Shown here: in pieces, positions 26,782 through 34,779 of the stretch | Layout: each line of letters begins with the position of its first letter | How positions within the stretch are numbered: position 1 is the first letter of the stretch | NCBI GenBank assembly: GCA_963821325.1 | Contig: CAWGDC010000005.1 | Location: 372,001 to 436,000, forward strand | Reading direction: 5' to 3' | Source: PALSA-555 sp963821325 | Lineage (GTDB): Bacteria > Actinomycetota > Acidimicrobiia > IMCC26256 > PALSA-555 | Length of the DNA: 64,000 nt | Translations under genes and position numbers: made by a program | Notes under the pieces: model-generated | Database searches by the model: none | The model's input: the letters and a program-made list of their open reading frames with translations, nothing else | What the model was told of the DNA's origin: nothing

Positions 26782-28989
26782 GTGCCGATCGGAATCTCCG
26801 AGGAACATCTCGCGCTCCACGACGCGGTCCGCGGCTGGTGCGACCGCTACTGCCCACCCGCGACACCCCGAGCGCTGCTCGACGCTGACCGGGAGACACG
26901 CCCCGACTTCTGGGACGACCTCGCCGCGCAGGGCTGGCTCGGCCTCCACCTCGCCGAGGAGCACGGCGGCTCCGGGTTCGGTCTCCCCGAGCTCGTCGTC
27001 GTCCTCGAGCAGCTCGGCACCGCGATCGCGCCGGGCCCGTTCCTCGCCACCACCCTCGCCGCTGCCCTCGTGCAGGCCGGCGGCAACGAAGCCGCCGCCA
27101 AGAGCCTGCTGCCCGGGCTGGCCGCCGGCGAACGGATCGGCGCCGTCCACACCGACGCCGACGACCCGCCCACCGGGCGAGACACCGCCGACGGACTCGT
27201 CCTCCGCGGCACCGTCCGCCCCGTGCTCTCCGCGCACCTGGCGGACGTGCTCGTCACGCCCGTGCGCGTCGGCGACGACGACCGCTGGTACGCGATCGAC
27301 CTCGACAACGCCACGGTGCGCGAGCTGCCGAGCGTCGACCCGACCCGCCGGGTCGCCGAGGTCGACCTCGACGGCATCGTCGTCCCCGCCGAGCGTCGCC
27401 TCGACGCGCTCGACCCGGCGCGGGTCCGCGACCTGACCGCGGTGCTCGCGGCCGCCGAGGCGGTCGGCGTCGCCCAGTGGTGCGTGACCACCGCCGCCGA
27501 GTACGCCAGGGTGCGAGTCCAGTTCGGGCGGCCCATCGGCCAGTTCCAAGGCGTGAAGCACAAGTGCGCCGACATGGTCGGCCGGGTCGAGCTCGCCCGC
27601 GCTGGCGCGTGGGACGCGGCCCGCGCCGCTGCCGACGGTGGTTCCGCCGCGTCGCTCACCGCCGCGTCGGCGCTGTCGCTCGCCCTCGACGCCAGCTTCA
27701 CCAACGCCAAGGACTGCATCCAGGTGCTCGGCGGCATCGGCTTCACGTGGGAGCACGACGCCCACGTCTACCTCCGCCGCGCGCTCACGCTGGGCAGCCT
27801 GCTCGGCCCGGCGTCGGAGTGGCGGGTCCGGGCCGCCACCCTGGGGCGCGACGGGGCGCGCCGTCCCCTCGCCCTCGATCTCGGACCCCACGCCGACGCA
27901 GCACGCGCCGAGGTCCGCGCGTTCCTCGCGACCGTGCAGGACCTTGACCGGGACGAGCAGCGTCGCCGCGTCGCGGACGCCGGGTACCTGATGCCGACCT
28001 GGCCGACGCCGTGGGGCCGCGACGCGAAGGCGGTCGAGCAGCTCGTCATCGACGAGGAGTTCCGCGCCGCGTGGGTGCCCCGCCCGGGGATCATGATCGG
28101 CAGCTGGGCGCTGCCCCCCGTCATCGTCTACGGCACCCCGGAGCAGCAGGAGCGCTGGATCCCCCCGACGCTGCGTGGGGAGATCACCTGGTGTCAGCTG
28201 TTCAGCGAGCCCGGCGCCGGGTCCGACCTCGCCGGGCTCACGACCCGCGCGTCGAAGGTCGACGGCGGATGGCTCGTCACCGGTCAGAAGGTCTGGACGT
28301 CCATGGCCCGCCAGGCCAACTGGGGCATCCTTCTGGCTCGCAGCGACCCGGACGCCCGGAAGCACGACGGCATCTCGTGCTTCATGGTCGACATGCGCCA
28401 CACCGACGGCCTCGACGTGCGTCCCCTCCGCGAGCTCACCGGCGAGTCGATGTTCAACGAGGTGTTCTTCGACGAGGCGTTCGTCCCCGACGACTGCCTC
28501 GTCGGCGCCGTCGGCGACGGCTGGCGGGCGGCGCGCACCACGCTCGCCAACGAGCGGGTCTTCATGGGCGGCGGCATGAGCTTCGGGCGCGGCGTCGAGC
28601 AGATCCTGCGCGGGCTCGCGGCGTGCGACGAGCAGGACCGCCTCGTACTCGACGAGGTCGGCGGGCTCGTCGCGACCGCGCACGCCCTCGCCTGCCTCGG
28701 GTTCCGCCTCACCCTCGCTGCGCTCGCCGGCGCGGACCCGAGCGGGTCGGAGGCGTCGGTGCGCAAGCTGCTCGGTGTCCTGCACGATCAGCACGTCCAA
28801 CAGGTCGGCCTGGCGCTCCTCGGCCCGGCCGGCGCCGTCGCCGACCGCGACGGCGCCGCGTGGAGCCGCGGCTTCCTCTTCAACCGCAACCTCACCATCG
28901 CTGGCGGCACCAGCGAGATCCAGCGCAACATCATCGGCGAGCGGGTCCTCGGGCTGCCCCGCGACCCCGAACCGACGCCTCGCCCCTGA
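26782..28989 (+). CDS. Double-length (tandem-domain) acyl-CoA dehydrogenase, FadE34-like
   Basis: A 735-residue fusion of two acyl-CoA dehydrogenase units. Residues 1 to about 345 end with the C-terminal ACAD pattern FGRPIGQFQGVKHKCADM and QVLGGIGFTWEHDAHVYLRR. Residues from about 365 to 735 start with the ACAD N-terminus and show CQLFSEPGAGSDLAGLTTRA, WTSMARQANWGILLAR and the C-terminal TIAGGTSEIQRNIIGERVLG. This matches the two-in-one layout of mycobacterial FadE34, which dehydrogenates sterol side-chain CoA esters. The first half lacks a clear SEPxxGSD motif, so only one half may bind FAD fully. It follows the P450-ferredoxin-hydrolase genes. Confidence 0.9.
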   Translation: MPIGISEEHLALHDAVRGWCDRYCPPATPRALLDADRETRPDFWDDLAAQGWLGLHLAEEHGGSGFGLPELVVVLEQLGTAIAPGPFLATTLAAALVQAGGNEAAAKSLLPGLAAGERIGAVHTDADDPPTGRDTADGLVLRGTVRPVLSAHLADVLVTPVRVGDDDRWYAIDLDNATVRELPSVDPTRRVAEVDLDGIVVPAERRLDALDPARVRDLTAVLAAAEAVGVAQWCVTTAAEYARVRVQFGRPIGQFQGVKHKCADMVGRVELARAGAWDAARAAADGGSAASLTAASALSLALDASFTNAKDCIQVLGGIGFTWEHDAHVYLRRALTLGSLLGPASEWRVRAATLGRDGARRPLALDLGPHADAARAEVRAFLATVQDLDRDEQRRRVADAGYLMPTWPTPWGRDAKAVEQLVIDEEFRAAWVPRPGIMIGSWALPPVIVYGTPEQQERWIPPTLRGEITWCQLFSEPGAGSDLAGLTTRASKVDGGWLVTGQKVWTSMARQANWGILLARSDPDARKHDGISCFMVDMRHTDGLDVRPLRELTGESMFNEVFFDEAFVPDDCLVGAVGDGWRAARTTLANERVFMGGGMSFGRGVEQILRGLAACDEQDRLVLDEVGGLVATAHALACLGFRLTLAALAGADPSGSEASVRKLLGVLHDQHVQQVGLALLGPAGAVADRDGAAWSRGFLFNRNLTIAGGTSEIQRNIIGERVLGLPRDPEPTPRP

Positions 28990-29055
28990 CCGACCGCCAC
29001 CGTCCCGCGCCGTCACGACGTGCGGCCGCGGCGCTGCCGAGCACGCGGCCTCGCC

Positions 29056-29105
29056 TAGTGTCAGGCCGGCTCGGGCCCGGTGGCCCGGCCGCGCCACCGA
29101 GCCGG
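29056..29105 (+). promoter_or_regulatory. Candidate promoter (TAGTGT) and long leader hairpin
   Basis: TAGTGT (29056-29061) is a -10 candidate. Just after it, CCGGCTCGG (29066-29074) pairs perfectly with CCGAGCCGG (29097-29105); the enclosed bases can form an inner GGGCC/GGCCC hairpin. The element ends before the RBS GGAGGGGG (29113-29120). It may be a structured 5' leader of the secreted-protein gene or a terminator for the upstream acyl-CoA dehydrogenase; there is no T-run. Confidence 0.45.
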
Positions 29106-29123
29106 GTGCGTGGGAGGGGGAGC

Positions 29124-30464
29124 ATGCGCCATCGATCGCTCGTCGTCGCCCTGTCGATCGTGGGTGCCGCGGGTCTCGTGGGCGTGTCGTCGGCCAGTGC
29201 GGCGCCGAGCCCCGCTGGCGCGCCCGCCGCGTTCCGCGCGCCGGGGAAGGGCTACGTCGTCTACTGGGACCAAAACGAGGAAGAGGACTACTACGCGTCG
29301 GCGACGAACACCCAGGGTCAGCTGTTCCCCGCCTGGGACGCCAACGGCCAGATGTGCATCCTGAACGACGGCACGGGGCGCTGGGTGGTCGGCTATGACC
29401 CGACCGTGCCCAGCCAGCACAACCCTGGCGGGCCGCCGTTCAAGCCGTACAAGCAGCCGCCGATCGGCGAGGAGCTCGTCAGCCCGAGCGGCGTCTGGAC
29501 GGGCACCAACCTCTTCGTCCCGGGCCCGTACCGCATGAGCGCGAAGGACCCGGGTGAGGACTCGCCCGCGGTCAACGGCGTCTACAACGGCCAGTCGACC
29601 TACACGGGCTGCGCGGTCGGCGCGCACCACGACGTGTTCGCCGACGACATCGGCACCGCGCAGGGCTCGTTCCCGATCCCGACCGACGGTCGCCTCGTCG
29701 AGTGGTTCGCCCCGTCCTACCGGCAGTCCTGCATCGTGTACGGGCCCGACCAGGGCGGCGTCGACGGTGACCACCACGTCGACGGCAGCGACGGGCTGTC
29801 CCAGCCGGGGATGATGGACGTGATGCCCAACGGCGACCTGCTGCTCCCACAGGCCGGCTCGCCGACCGGCGGGATCCCCGGTCAGGTCACCCGCTTCGAC
29901 CACACCTCGCTGCCGACACGCGCGAGCCAGTGCCCCGGCGGCGTCTACCCGCGGAGCCAGGTGCGCACGTCGACGTTCTTCCAGGGCAGCGGGTCGTTCC
30001 TGCCCGTCCCCTCCGGCGTCGCGAGCGACCCGACGTGTCAGTGCTACGCGATCAGCTCGATCTTCGGTGACCCGTCCGTCGCGTGGGTCGACAGCCAGGG
30101 TCAGCCGCTCGCCAGCCGGCCGGTCCTCCCCGGCGAGCCGCTCGACCAGTTCGGGCACGACCCGACCGGCTACAACCCGTTCGGGATGGCGATCGCGCCC
30201 GACGGCACCCTCTATTTCGTCGACATCCACATCACCTGCAAAGGCGCCGGGCTCGGGAACTGCGGACCGGAGAACGCGCACGGGCAGGTGATGCGCGTCA
30301 CGTTCGGGCCCGGCGAGCAGCCGAGCGCACCGGAGGTGCTGGCCCGCGGCTTCGACTTCCCCACGAGCGCCACCGTCTGCGTCGAGGGCACGAAGGCGCA
30401 CTGCCCGTTCCCGACGCACGCCACACCACCGCCGCGCCCCGCCACCGCCGGCGCGTCCGGCTGA
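29124..30464 (+). CDS. Secreted beta-propeller-like protein of unknown function
   Basis: A 446-residue exported protein. The signal peptide runs MRHRSLVVALSIVGAAGLVG to an SSASAAPS cleavage site. The mature chain has propeller-like strands such as PFGMAIAPDGTLYFVDIHIT and GMMDVMPNGDLLLPQAGSP, together with many Cys (for example DPTCQCYA, ITCKGAGLGNCG) that probably form disulfides outside the cell. No CxxCH heme motif is present. It is followed 17 bases later by a PQQ-type propeller protein, so the two are likely co-expressed extracellular oxidoreductases or binding proteins. I do not recognise the family with certainty. Confidence 0.7.
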   Translation: MRHRSLVVALSIVGAAGLVGVSSASAAPSPAGAPAAFRAPGKGYVVYWDQNEEEDYYASATNTQGQLFPAWDANGQMCILNDGTGRWVVGYDPTVPSQHNPGGPPFKPYKQPPIGEELVSPSGVWTGTNLFVPGPYRMSAKDPGEDSPAVNGVYNGQSTYTGCAVGAHHDVFADDIGTAQGSFPIPTDGRLVEWFAPSYRQSCIVYGPDQGGVDGDHHVDGSDGLSQPGMMDVMPNGDLLLPQAGSPTGGIPGQVTRFDHTSLPTRASQCPGGVYPRSQVRTSTFFQGSGSFLPVPSGVASDPTCQCYAISSIFGDPSVAWVDSQGQPLASRPVLPGEPLDQFGHDPTGYNPFGMAIAPDGTLYFVDIHITCKGAGLGNCGPENAHGQVMRVTFGPGEQPSAPEVLARGFDFPTSATVCVEGTKAHCPFPTHATPPPRPATAGASG

Positions 30465-30481
30465 ACCGCCAGCAGTCGCGC

Positions 30482-32032
30482 ATGTCGTCGCCCGCGCGAC
30501 CCGGGGCGCGGCGCGCCCTCGTCGCCCTCGCGGCGCTCGGGGTCGCGGTGGCCATCGCCGGGCCCGTCGGCGCGAGTGGGACCGGTGCGAGACAGCCGAT
30601 CACGCGGCCCAGCGCCGGTGACTGGCCGAGCTACGGGCACGACGCGCAGCACACCTTCCACGGCCGCACCACGCTCACCCCGACCACGGCGGCGCAGCTG
30701 CAGACCGCGTGGTTCTTCGCGACGGCCGATGCCGTCACCGCCACCCCCACCGTCGTGAACGGCGTCGTGTACGTCGGGTCGTGGGACGACACCTTCTACG
30801 CCGTGCAGCTCGCGACCGGCCGCCTGCTCTGGAAGTACGCGCTGTCACCGCAGAACGCCGTGACCCCCTACCCGGGCGAAGCGCCCCGCGACTTCAGCTC
30901 CGACGGCGGGCTGGTCACGTCCTCGGCGTGGTTCCAGCCCGGGAACGGCACCCGACCCGACCTCGTGATCTTCGGCGGTGGCTACACCCTCTACGCGCTG
31001 AACGCGCACACCGGCGCCCTCTACTGGCGGCACGACTACACGGGTCAGCCCGCGCTGGCGCCCCGCCCCGACGTCGACGGGGCCCGCATCTTCTCCTCCC
31101 CGGTCGTCACCGACGACAAGGTGCTGTTCGCCGTCGACGTCGACGGCCAGCGCGGCGAGCGCGGCTACGTGGTGGCCGCCAACCTCGCCACCGGTGCACC
31201 GGACTGGACGTACCAGACCGACGTCGACGCCCACGGCCACCTGCTGAACAACGGGTGCGGCAACGTCTGGTCGTCCGGGTCGATCGTCCCCGCGGCCGGC
31301 CTCGTCGTCTTCGACGAGGCCGACTGCCACTTCTCGAACCCGCCCCCGACGGCCGAGACCGTGTTCGCCCTCGACGTCGCCACGGGTCGGCTGGTGTGGC
31401 GGTTCCAGCCCCACCGGCCCGACAACGCCTGCGACTTCGACTTCGGGTCCAGCGCCAACGTCGGCGTGTCGGCCGACGACCGCGCCACCTTCCTCGGCGT
31501 CGGCGGCAAGGACGGGACCTACTACTCCCTCGACCCGACCACGGGACGGCTCCGCTGGCGCACCAACGTCGTGTTCGGCGGCTTCTCCGGCGGGTTCACC
31601 GGCACCGCCGCCTACGACGGCACCCGGGTCGTCGCGTCGACCGGCATCGGCGACTTCGGCCGCTTCGAGTCGAACGGGAACCACCTGTGCGACCCGGCGA
31701 ACCCGCGCGACACGAGCATGCAGGAGCCGAGCGTCCACGCGCTCGCCGCCGGGAGCGGCGCCGTGCTGTGGCAGGCGTCGGGGGCACCGTCGTTCGGGGC
31801 GACCACCGTCGCCGGCGGCATGACGTTCAACGGGCTCGCCCTCGCCGACGCCGTCGAGGTCCGCGACGCGTCGACCGGCCGCGTGCTCGCCCATGTGGGC
31901 CTGCCCGCACCGTGCTGGTCCGGCATCGCGACGGTCGGTGACGCCATCGTGTTCGGGACCGGCGCCTCCGAGATCGGCGCCCCCGACGGCATCTACGCCG
32001 TCACGCCCGGCGGCGCCGCGCCGCGCCCCTGA
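30482..32032 (+). CDS. Secreted PQQ-binding-like beta-propeller protein
   Basis: A 516-residue exported protein with a signal peptide ending near GPVGASG. Repeated WD-like/PQQ blades are visible: VVYVGSWDDTFYAVQLATGR, YALNAHTGALYWRHDYTG, VFALDVATGRLVWRFQPH, YYSLDPTTGRLRWRTNV and VHALAAGSGAVLWQ. This is the quinoprotein alcohol dehydrogenase or polyvinyl-alcohol-dehydrogenase-like pattern. DWPSYGHDAQHTFHGRT at the start of the mature chain is typical of that group. No c-type heme motif is seen, so electrons would have to pass to another carrier. It is likely co-transcribed with the preceding secreted protein. Confidence 0.82.
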   Translation: MSSPARPGARRALVALAALGVAVAIAGPVGASGTGARQPITRPSAGDWPSYGHDAQHTFHGRTTLTPTTAAQLQTAWFFATADAVTATPTVVNGVVYVGSWDDTFYAVQLATGRLLWKYALSPQNAVTPYPGEAPRDFSSDGGLVTSSAWFQPGNGTRPDLVIFGGGYTLYALNAHTGALYWRHDYTGQPALAPRPDVDGARIFSSPVVTDDKVLFAVDVDGQRGERGYVVAANLATGAPDWTYQTDVDAHGHLLNNGCGNVWSSGSIVPAAGLVVFDEADCHFSNPPPTAETVFALDVATGRLVWRFQPHRPDNACDFDFGSSANVGVSADDRATFLGVGGKDGTYYSLDPTTGRLRWRTNVVFGGFSGGFTGTAAYDGTRVVASTGIGDFGRFESNGNHLCDPANPRDTSMQEPSVHALAAGSGAVLWQASGAPSFGATTVAGGMTFNGLALADAVEVRDASTGRVLAHVGLPAPCWSGIATVGDAIVFGTGASEIGAPDGIYAVTPGGAAPRP

Positions 32033-32064
32033 CCGGCGCGGCCCGGCCACCACCGGGGCTCGGC

Positions 32065-32748
32065 TCAGCCGCTCATCGGCGGGAGCGTGATCTGCTCGCC
32101 GGGGTAGATCACGTTCACATCACCGGAGCGCAGCGACGCCCGGTTCGCGTTGCACAGCTGCTGCCAGTAGGGCACGACCTCGGCGGCCGGCACCGACCCG
32201 GGGGAGCCGCCGGCGCGCTGCGCGACCTGCGACGCGGCGATGCTCCAGAGGCTGTCACCGGCGACGACGCTGTAGCCGCCCGGGCTGGGCGGGGGAGCGG
32301 CCGCGGCGGGCGTCGCGGTGGGCAGCGGCGCGGCGGGCGGCCCGGCCACCCGCGACGGGGGGCTGGACGCCGCAGGTCGGGTCGGCGCGTCGGGCGTCGG
32401 CGCGCCACGCGCGGGGACGGCCGGGAGGACCGGCGGGATCACCGCCGGCGCCGGTGTCGCGAGGTCGGCGGCGCGGCCGGTGCGCAGCGTCGCGGACGCC
32501 GCGAGGTCGGGCGGATCCTCGGCCGCGGGCGCCGACGGCGCGTCGGGGACGGCGCGGCCGGTGCGGAGCGGGAGCGTGACGGGCGGCGGTGCGGGCGTCG
32601 TGCCCGGCGTCGCCGCCGCCTGACTGGTGGGCGGCGTGGTCGAGGGCGTCGGGTCCGGTGCGGCGGCGCGCGCGGTCGGTGCCGCGCCGAGGAGACCGCC
32701 GCCGGCGATCGACACCATCGCGACCAGCCGTCGAGCGAGATGCGTCAT
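32065..32748 (-). CDS. Secreted LysM-domain protein with Pro/Ala-rich linker
   Basis: A 227-residue exported protein. A signal peptide (THLARRLVAMVSIAGGGLLG, cleavage near ARAAAPD) is followed by about 120 residues of Pro, Ala and Thr-rich linker. A C-terminal LysM domain begins YSVVAGDSLWSIAAS and ends VIYPGEQITLPP, so it should bind peptidoglycan. The two Cys of the domain are not conserved family features. ATG at 32748 has GGAGGT at a 6-base spacing. It is divergent from the histidine phosphatase gene with only 37 bases between starts. Confidence 0.85.
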   Translation of the reverse strand: MTHLARRLVAMVSIAGGGLLGAAPTARAAAPDPTPSTTPPTSQAAATPGTTPAPPPVTLPLRTGRAVPDAPSAPAAEDPPDLAASATLRTGRAADLATPAPAVIPPVLPAVPARGAPTPDAPTRPAASSPPSRVAGPPAAPLPTATPAAAAPPPSPGGYSVVAGDSLWSIAASQVAQRAGGSPGSVPAAEVVPYWQQLCNANRASLRSGDVNVIYPGEQITLPPMSG

Positions 32749-32771
32749 GAGGTGACCTCCAGGTCGGGAAC

Positions 32772-32777
32772 TAGGTT
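32772..32777 (+). promoter_or_regulatory. Candidate leaderless -10 element (TAGGTT)
   Basis: TAGGTT ends 8 bases before the ATG at 32786 of the histidine phosphatase gene. Confidence 0.45.
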
Positions 32778-32785
32778 GCGTTCCC

Positions 32786-33343
32786 ATGACCCGGTTGTGG
32801 CTCGTGCGTCACGCGGCACCGGCCGCGGCGTGGGGTGAGCACGACGATCCCGGCCTCTCCGAGCTCGGCGTCCGCCAGGCCGACGACCTCGCGGCCCGCC
32901 TGACCCGGCCCGCGGTGCGCTGCCCGACGACCGTCGTGGCGTCGCCGCTGGCCCGGGCGCGGGAGACCGCCGGCCCGCTCGCCGCGCGGCTGGGCCAGCC
33001 CGTCCGGGTCGACGCCCGCGTGGGGGAGATCCCGACCCCGGCGGGCGCCGCCGCGACCCGCACCGGCTGGCTCCGCGACGTCCTCGCCGCCCGGTGGCCG
33101 ACGCTCGCCCCCGACACCCGCGCCTGGCGTCAACAGGTCCTCGACTCGCTGACCGAGGTCGGCGACGCCATCGTGTTCACCCACTTCGTCGCCATCAACG
33201 TCGTCGTCGGCGCGGCCACCGGGGACGACCACGTCCGATGCTGCTCCCCGGACCACACCTCGGTCACCGAGCTGACCGTCGACGACGGGAGCCTCACCCT
33301 CGTGACCCTCGGCGCCGAGCTCCCGGCGACCTCGGTGCGCTGA
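32786..33343 (+). CDS. Histidine phosphatase superfamily protein
   Basis: A 185-residue branch-1 histidine phosphatase (phosphoglycerate-mutase-like). The phospho-acceptor motif is LWLVRHAAP with His9, ASPLARARETAGPL carries the second Arg, and the distal His lies in IVFTHFVAINVVVG. Members dephosphorylate small metabolites; the substrate here is unknown. The stop TGA shares its last base with the ATG of the thioesterase gene, so the two are coupled. Confidence 0.87.
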   Translation: MTRLWLVRHAAPAAAWGEHDDPGLSELGVRQADDLAARLTRPAVRCPTTVVASPLARARETAGPLAARLGQPVRVDARVGEIPTPAGAAATRTGWLRDVLAARWPTLAPDTRAWRQQVLDSLTEVGDAIVFTHFVAINVVVGAATGDDHVRCCSPDHTSVTELTVDDGSLTLVTLGAELPATSVR

Positions 33344-33840
33344 TGCCGACCGGTGGCGACGGGCCGGGCCCGGACGCCATCGCCGCCTTCCGGGAGGCGT
33401 TCGTCAAGACGCCGATGCACGCCCTCCTCGGCCTCCGCTTCACCGACCCCGAGCCCCTCGACGGGACCGTCGTGATCGAGATGGACGTCGCCCCACCCGC
33501 GTTCAACGGATCCGGGAACCTGCACGGCGGCGCGATCGCGACCCTCGTCGACGTCGCGGCCGGGTCCTGCGCCGGGCGGGTGTCGGGGTTCGACCCGCTC
33601 CAGGAGAGCCTCGTCACCGCCGACCTGCACGTCCGCTACCTCGGACGGCCGAAGGAAGGGCCGGTGCGGGCCGAGGCGCGGCCCATGCGAACCGGCCGGA
33701 TGCTCATCGTCGTCGAGGTTCGCGTCCTCGACGCGCTCGACAACCTGATCGCCTTCGCCGACTTCTCGGCGATGGTCGTGGCGCGTCGAGAGCCGCTCGC
33801 CGGGGCCGTCCCGACCGACCCGCAGACCCCCGACCTGTGA
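33343..33840 (+). CDS. PaaI-type hot-dog thioesterase
   Basis: A 165-residue acyl-CoA thioesterase of the PaaI/hot-dog fold. The HGG motif in GSGNLHGGAIATLVDVAAGS is the active-site region, and DLHVRYLGRPKEGPVRAEAR matches the central strands. It hydrolyses CoA thioesters, possibly freeing CoA from dead-end intermediates of the nearby catabolic routes. ATG at 33343 overlaps the preceding TGA by one base. Confidence 0.87.
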   Translation: MPTGGDGPGPDAIAAFREAFVKTPMHALLGLRFTDPEPLDGTVVIEMDVAPPAFNGSGNLHGGAIATLVDVAAGSCAGRVSGFDPLQESLVTADLHVRYLGRPKEGPVRAEARPMRTGRMLIVVEVRVLDALDNLIAFADFSAMVVARREPLAGAVPTDPQTPDL

Positions 33841-33964
33841 CCCAACGGCCGACGCCGCAGATCCCCGACGGTCGGCGGCACGAGGGCGAGATGGCCCCAC
33901 GGTCGAAGAGTGGGTGCTACGTTGCCGCCGACCTGGGATCGACTCTGAAGGGGGGACCGCCGAC

Positions 33965-34723
33965 GTGATCCATCTGGCCGTCGACATCTTCAATCGGAAT
34001 CCCGGACTCCAATTCCTGGCGCGGTGGGCGCACGTCGTCGTCGGGATCGTCTGGATCGGGATCCTCTACTACTTCAACTTCGTCCAGACCCCGGCGTTCG
34101 CCGAGATGGAGCCGGGCGCCCGCAACAGCGCGATCGACAAGATCGCCTCGCGGGCGCTGTGGTGGTTCCGGTGGGCCGCCGCCGGGACGCTCCTCACCGG
34201 GATCCTGATCCTCCTCGCCGAAGTCGACGCCAAGGGCAACGCCAACCTCTTCAGCTCGGACTACGCCAAGAGCGCCGAGGGCATCGCCATCTACACGGGG
34301 ATCCTGCTCGCCGTCACGATGTTCCTGAACGTCTGGCTCGTGATCTGGCCGAACCAGAAGAAGGTGATCGCCAACGCCCGCAACGTCCAGTCGGGCGGGC
34401 AGGCCGACCCGGCCGCCGCGGACGCCGGTCGCCGTGCCGCGCTGGCGTCGCGCCAGAACACCATCTTCTCGATCCCGATGCTGCTGTTCATGGTCGGCAC
34501 CGCGAACTTCTTCGGCGCCTACTCGACGTCCAGCGGCCGGGGCGGCTACTGGGCGGTCACCGGCGTGCTCTGGCTCGTCCTCGAGCTGAACTGCCTCGGG
34601 ATCCTCGGGGGCCGCGCCGCCGGCAACGTCACCAACTGGATCTACGAGAACCATTGGCGGGCCATCGCCGTCGGCGTGGTGCTCGCCGCCGTCTGGTACG
34701 CGCTCTGGGAGATCTTCTTCTAG
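33965..34723 (+). CDS. Urate-hydroxylase (PuuD)-like membrane protein without a cytochrome c domain
   Basis: A 252-residue protein with six predicted membrane segments, beginning LQFLARWAHVVVGIVWIGIL, FRWAAAGTLLTGILILLAEV, TGILLAVTMFLNVWLVIWPN, TIFSIPMLLFMVGTANFFGA, WAVTGVLWLVLELNCLGILG and AIAVGVVLAAVWYALWEIFF. The pattern, including RWAHVVVGIVWIG, resembles the Urate_ox_N domain of PuuD. Full PuuD adds a C-terminal cytochrome c, which is missing here. The GTG start has AAGGGGGG upstream. Neighbours give no purine context, so urate oxidation is not certain. Confidence 0.7.
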   Translation: MIHLAVDIFNRNPGLQFLARWAHVVVGIVWIGILYYFNFVQTPAFAEMEPGARNSAIDKIASRALWWFRWAAAGTLLTGILILLAEVDAKGNANLFSSDYAKSAEGIAIYTGILLAVTMFLNVWLVIWPNQKKVIANARNVQSGGQADPAAADAGRRAALASRQNTIFSIPMLLFMVGTANFFGAYSTSSGRGGYWAVTGVLWLVLELNCLGILGGRAAGNVTNWIYENHWRAIAVGVVLAAVWYALWEIFF

Positions 34724-34747
34724 GACCGCGACCGAGCGTGACGGGTC

Positions 34748-34771
34748 GCCGCCCGGCTCCGGCCGGGCGGC
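34748..34771. terminator. Convergent terminator-like hairpin
   Basis: GCCGCCCGGC (34748-34757), loop TCCG, then GCCGGGCGGC (34762-34771): a perfect 10-bp stem between the end of the membrane protein (34723) and the end of the convergent acyl-CoA dehydrogenase (34780). No T-run, as is common in high-GC actinobacteria. Confidence 0.65.
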
Positions 34772-34779
34772 GGCTCGCG

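Noticed and set aside
33841..33964. GCCGAC...GTCGGC repeat as a terminator after the thioesterase
   Set aside because: The arms are short and the loop is long; not convincing.
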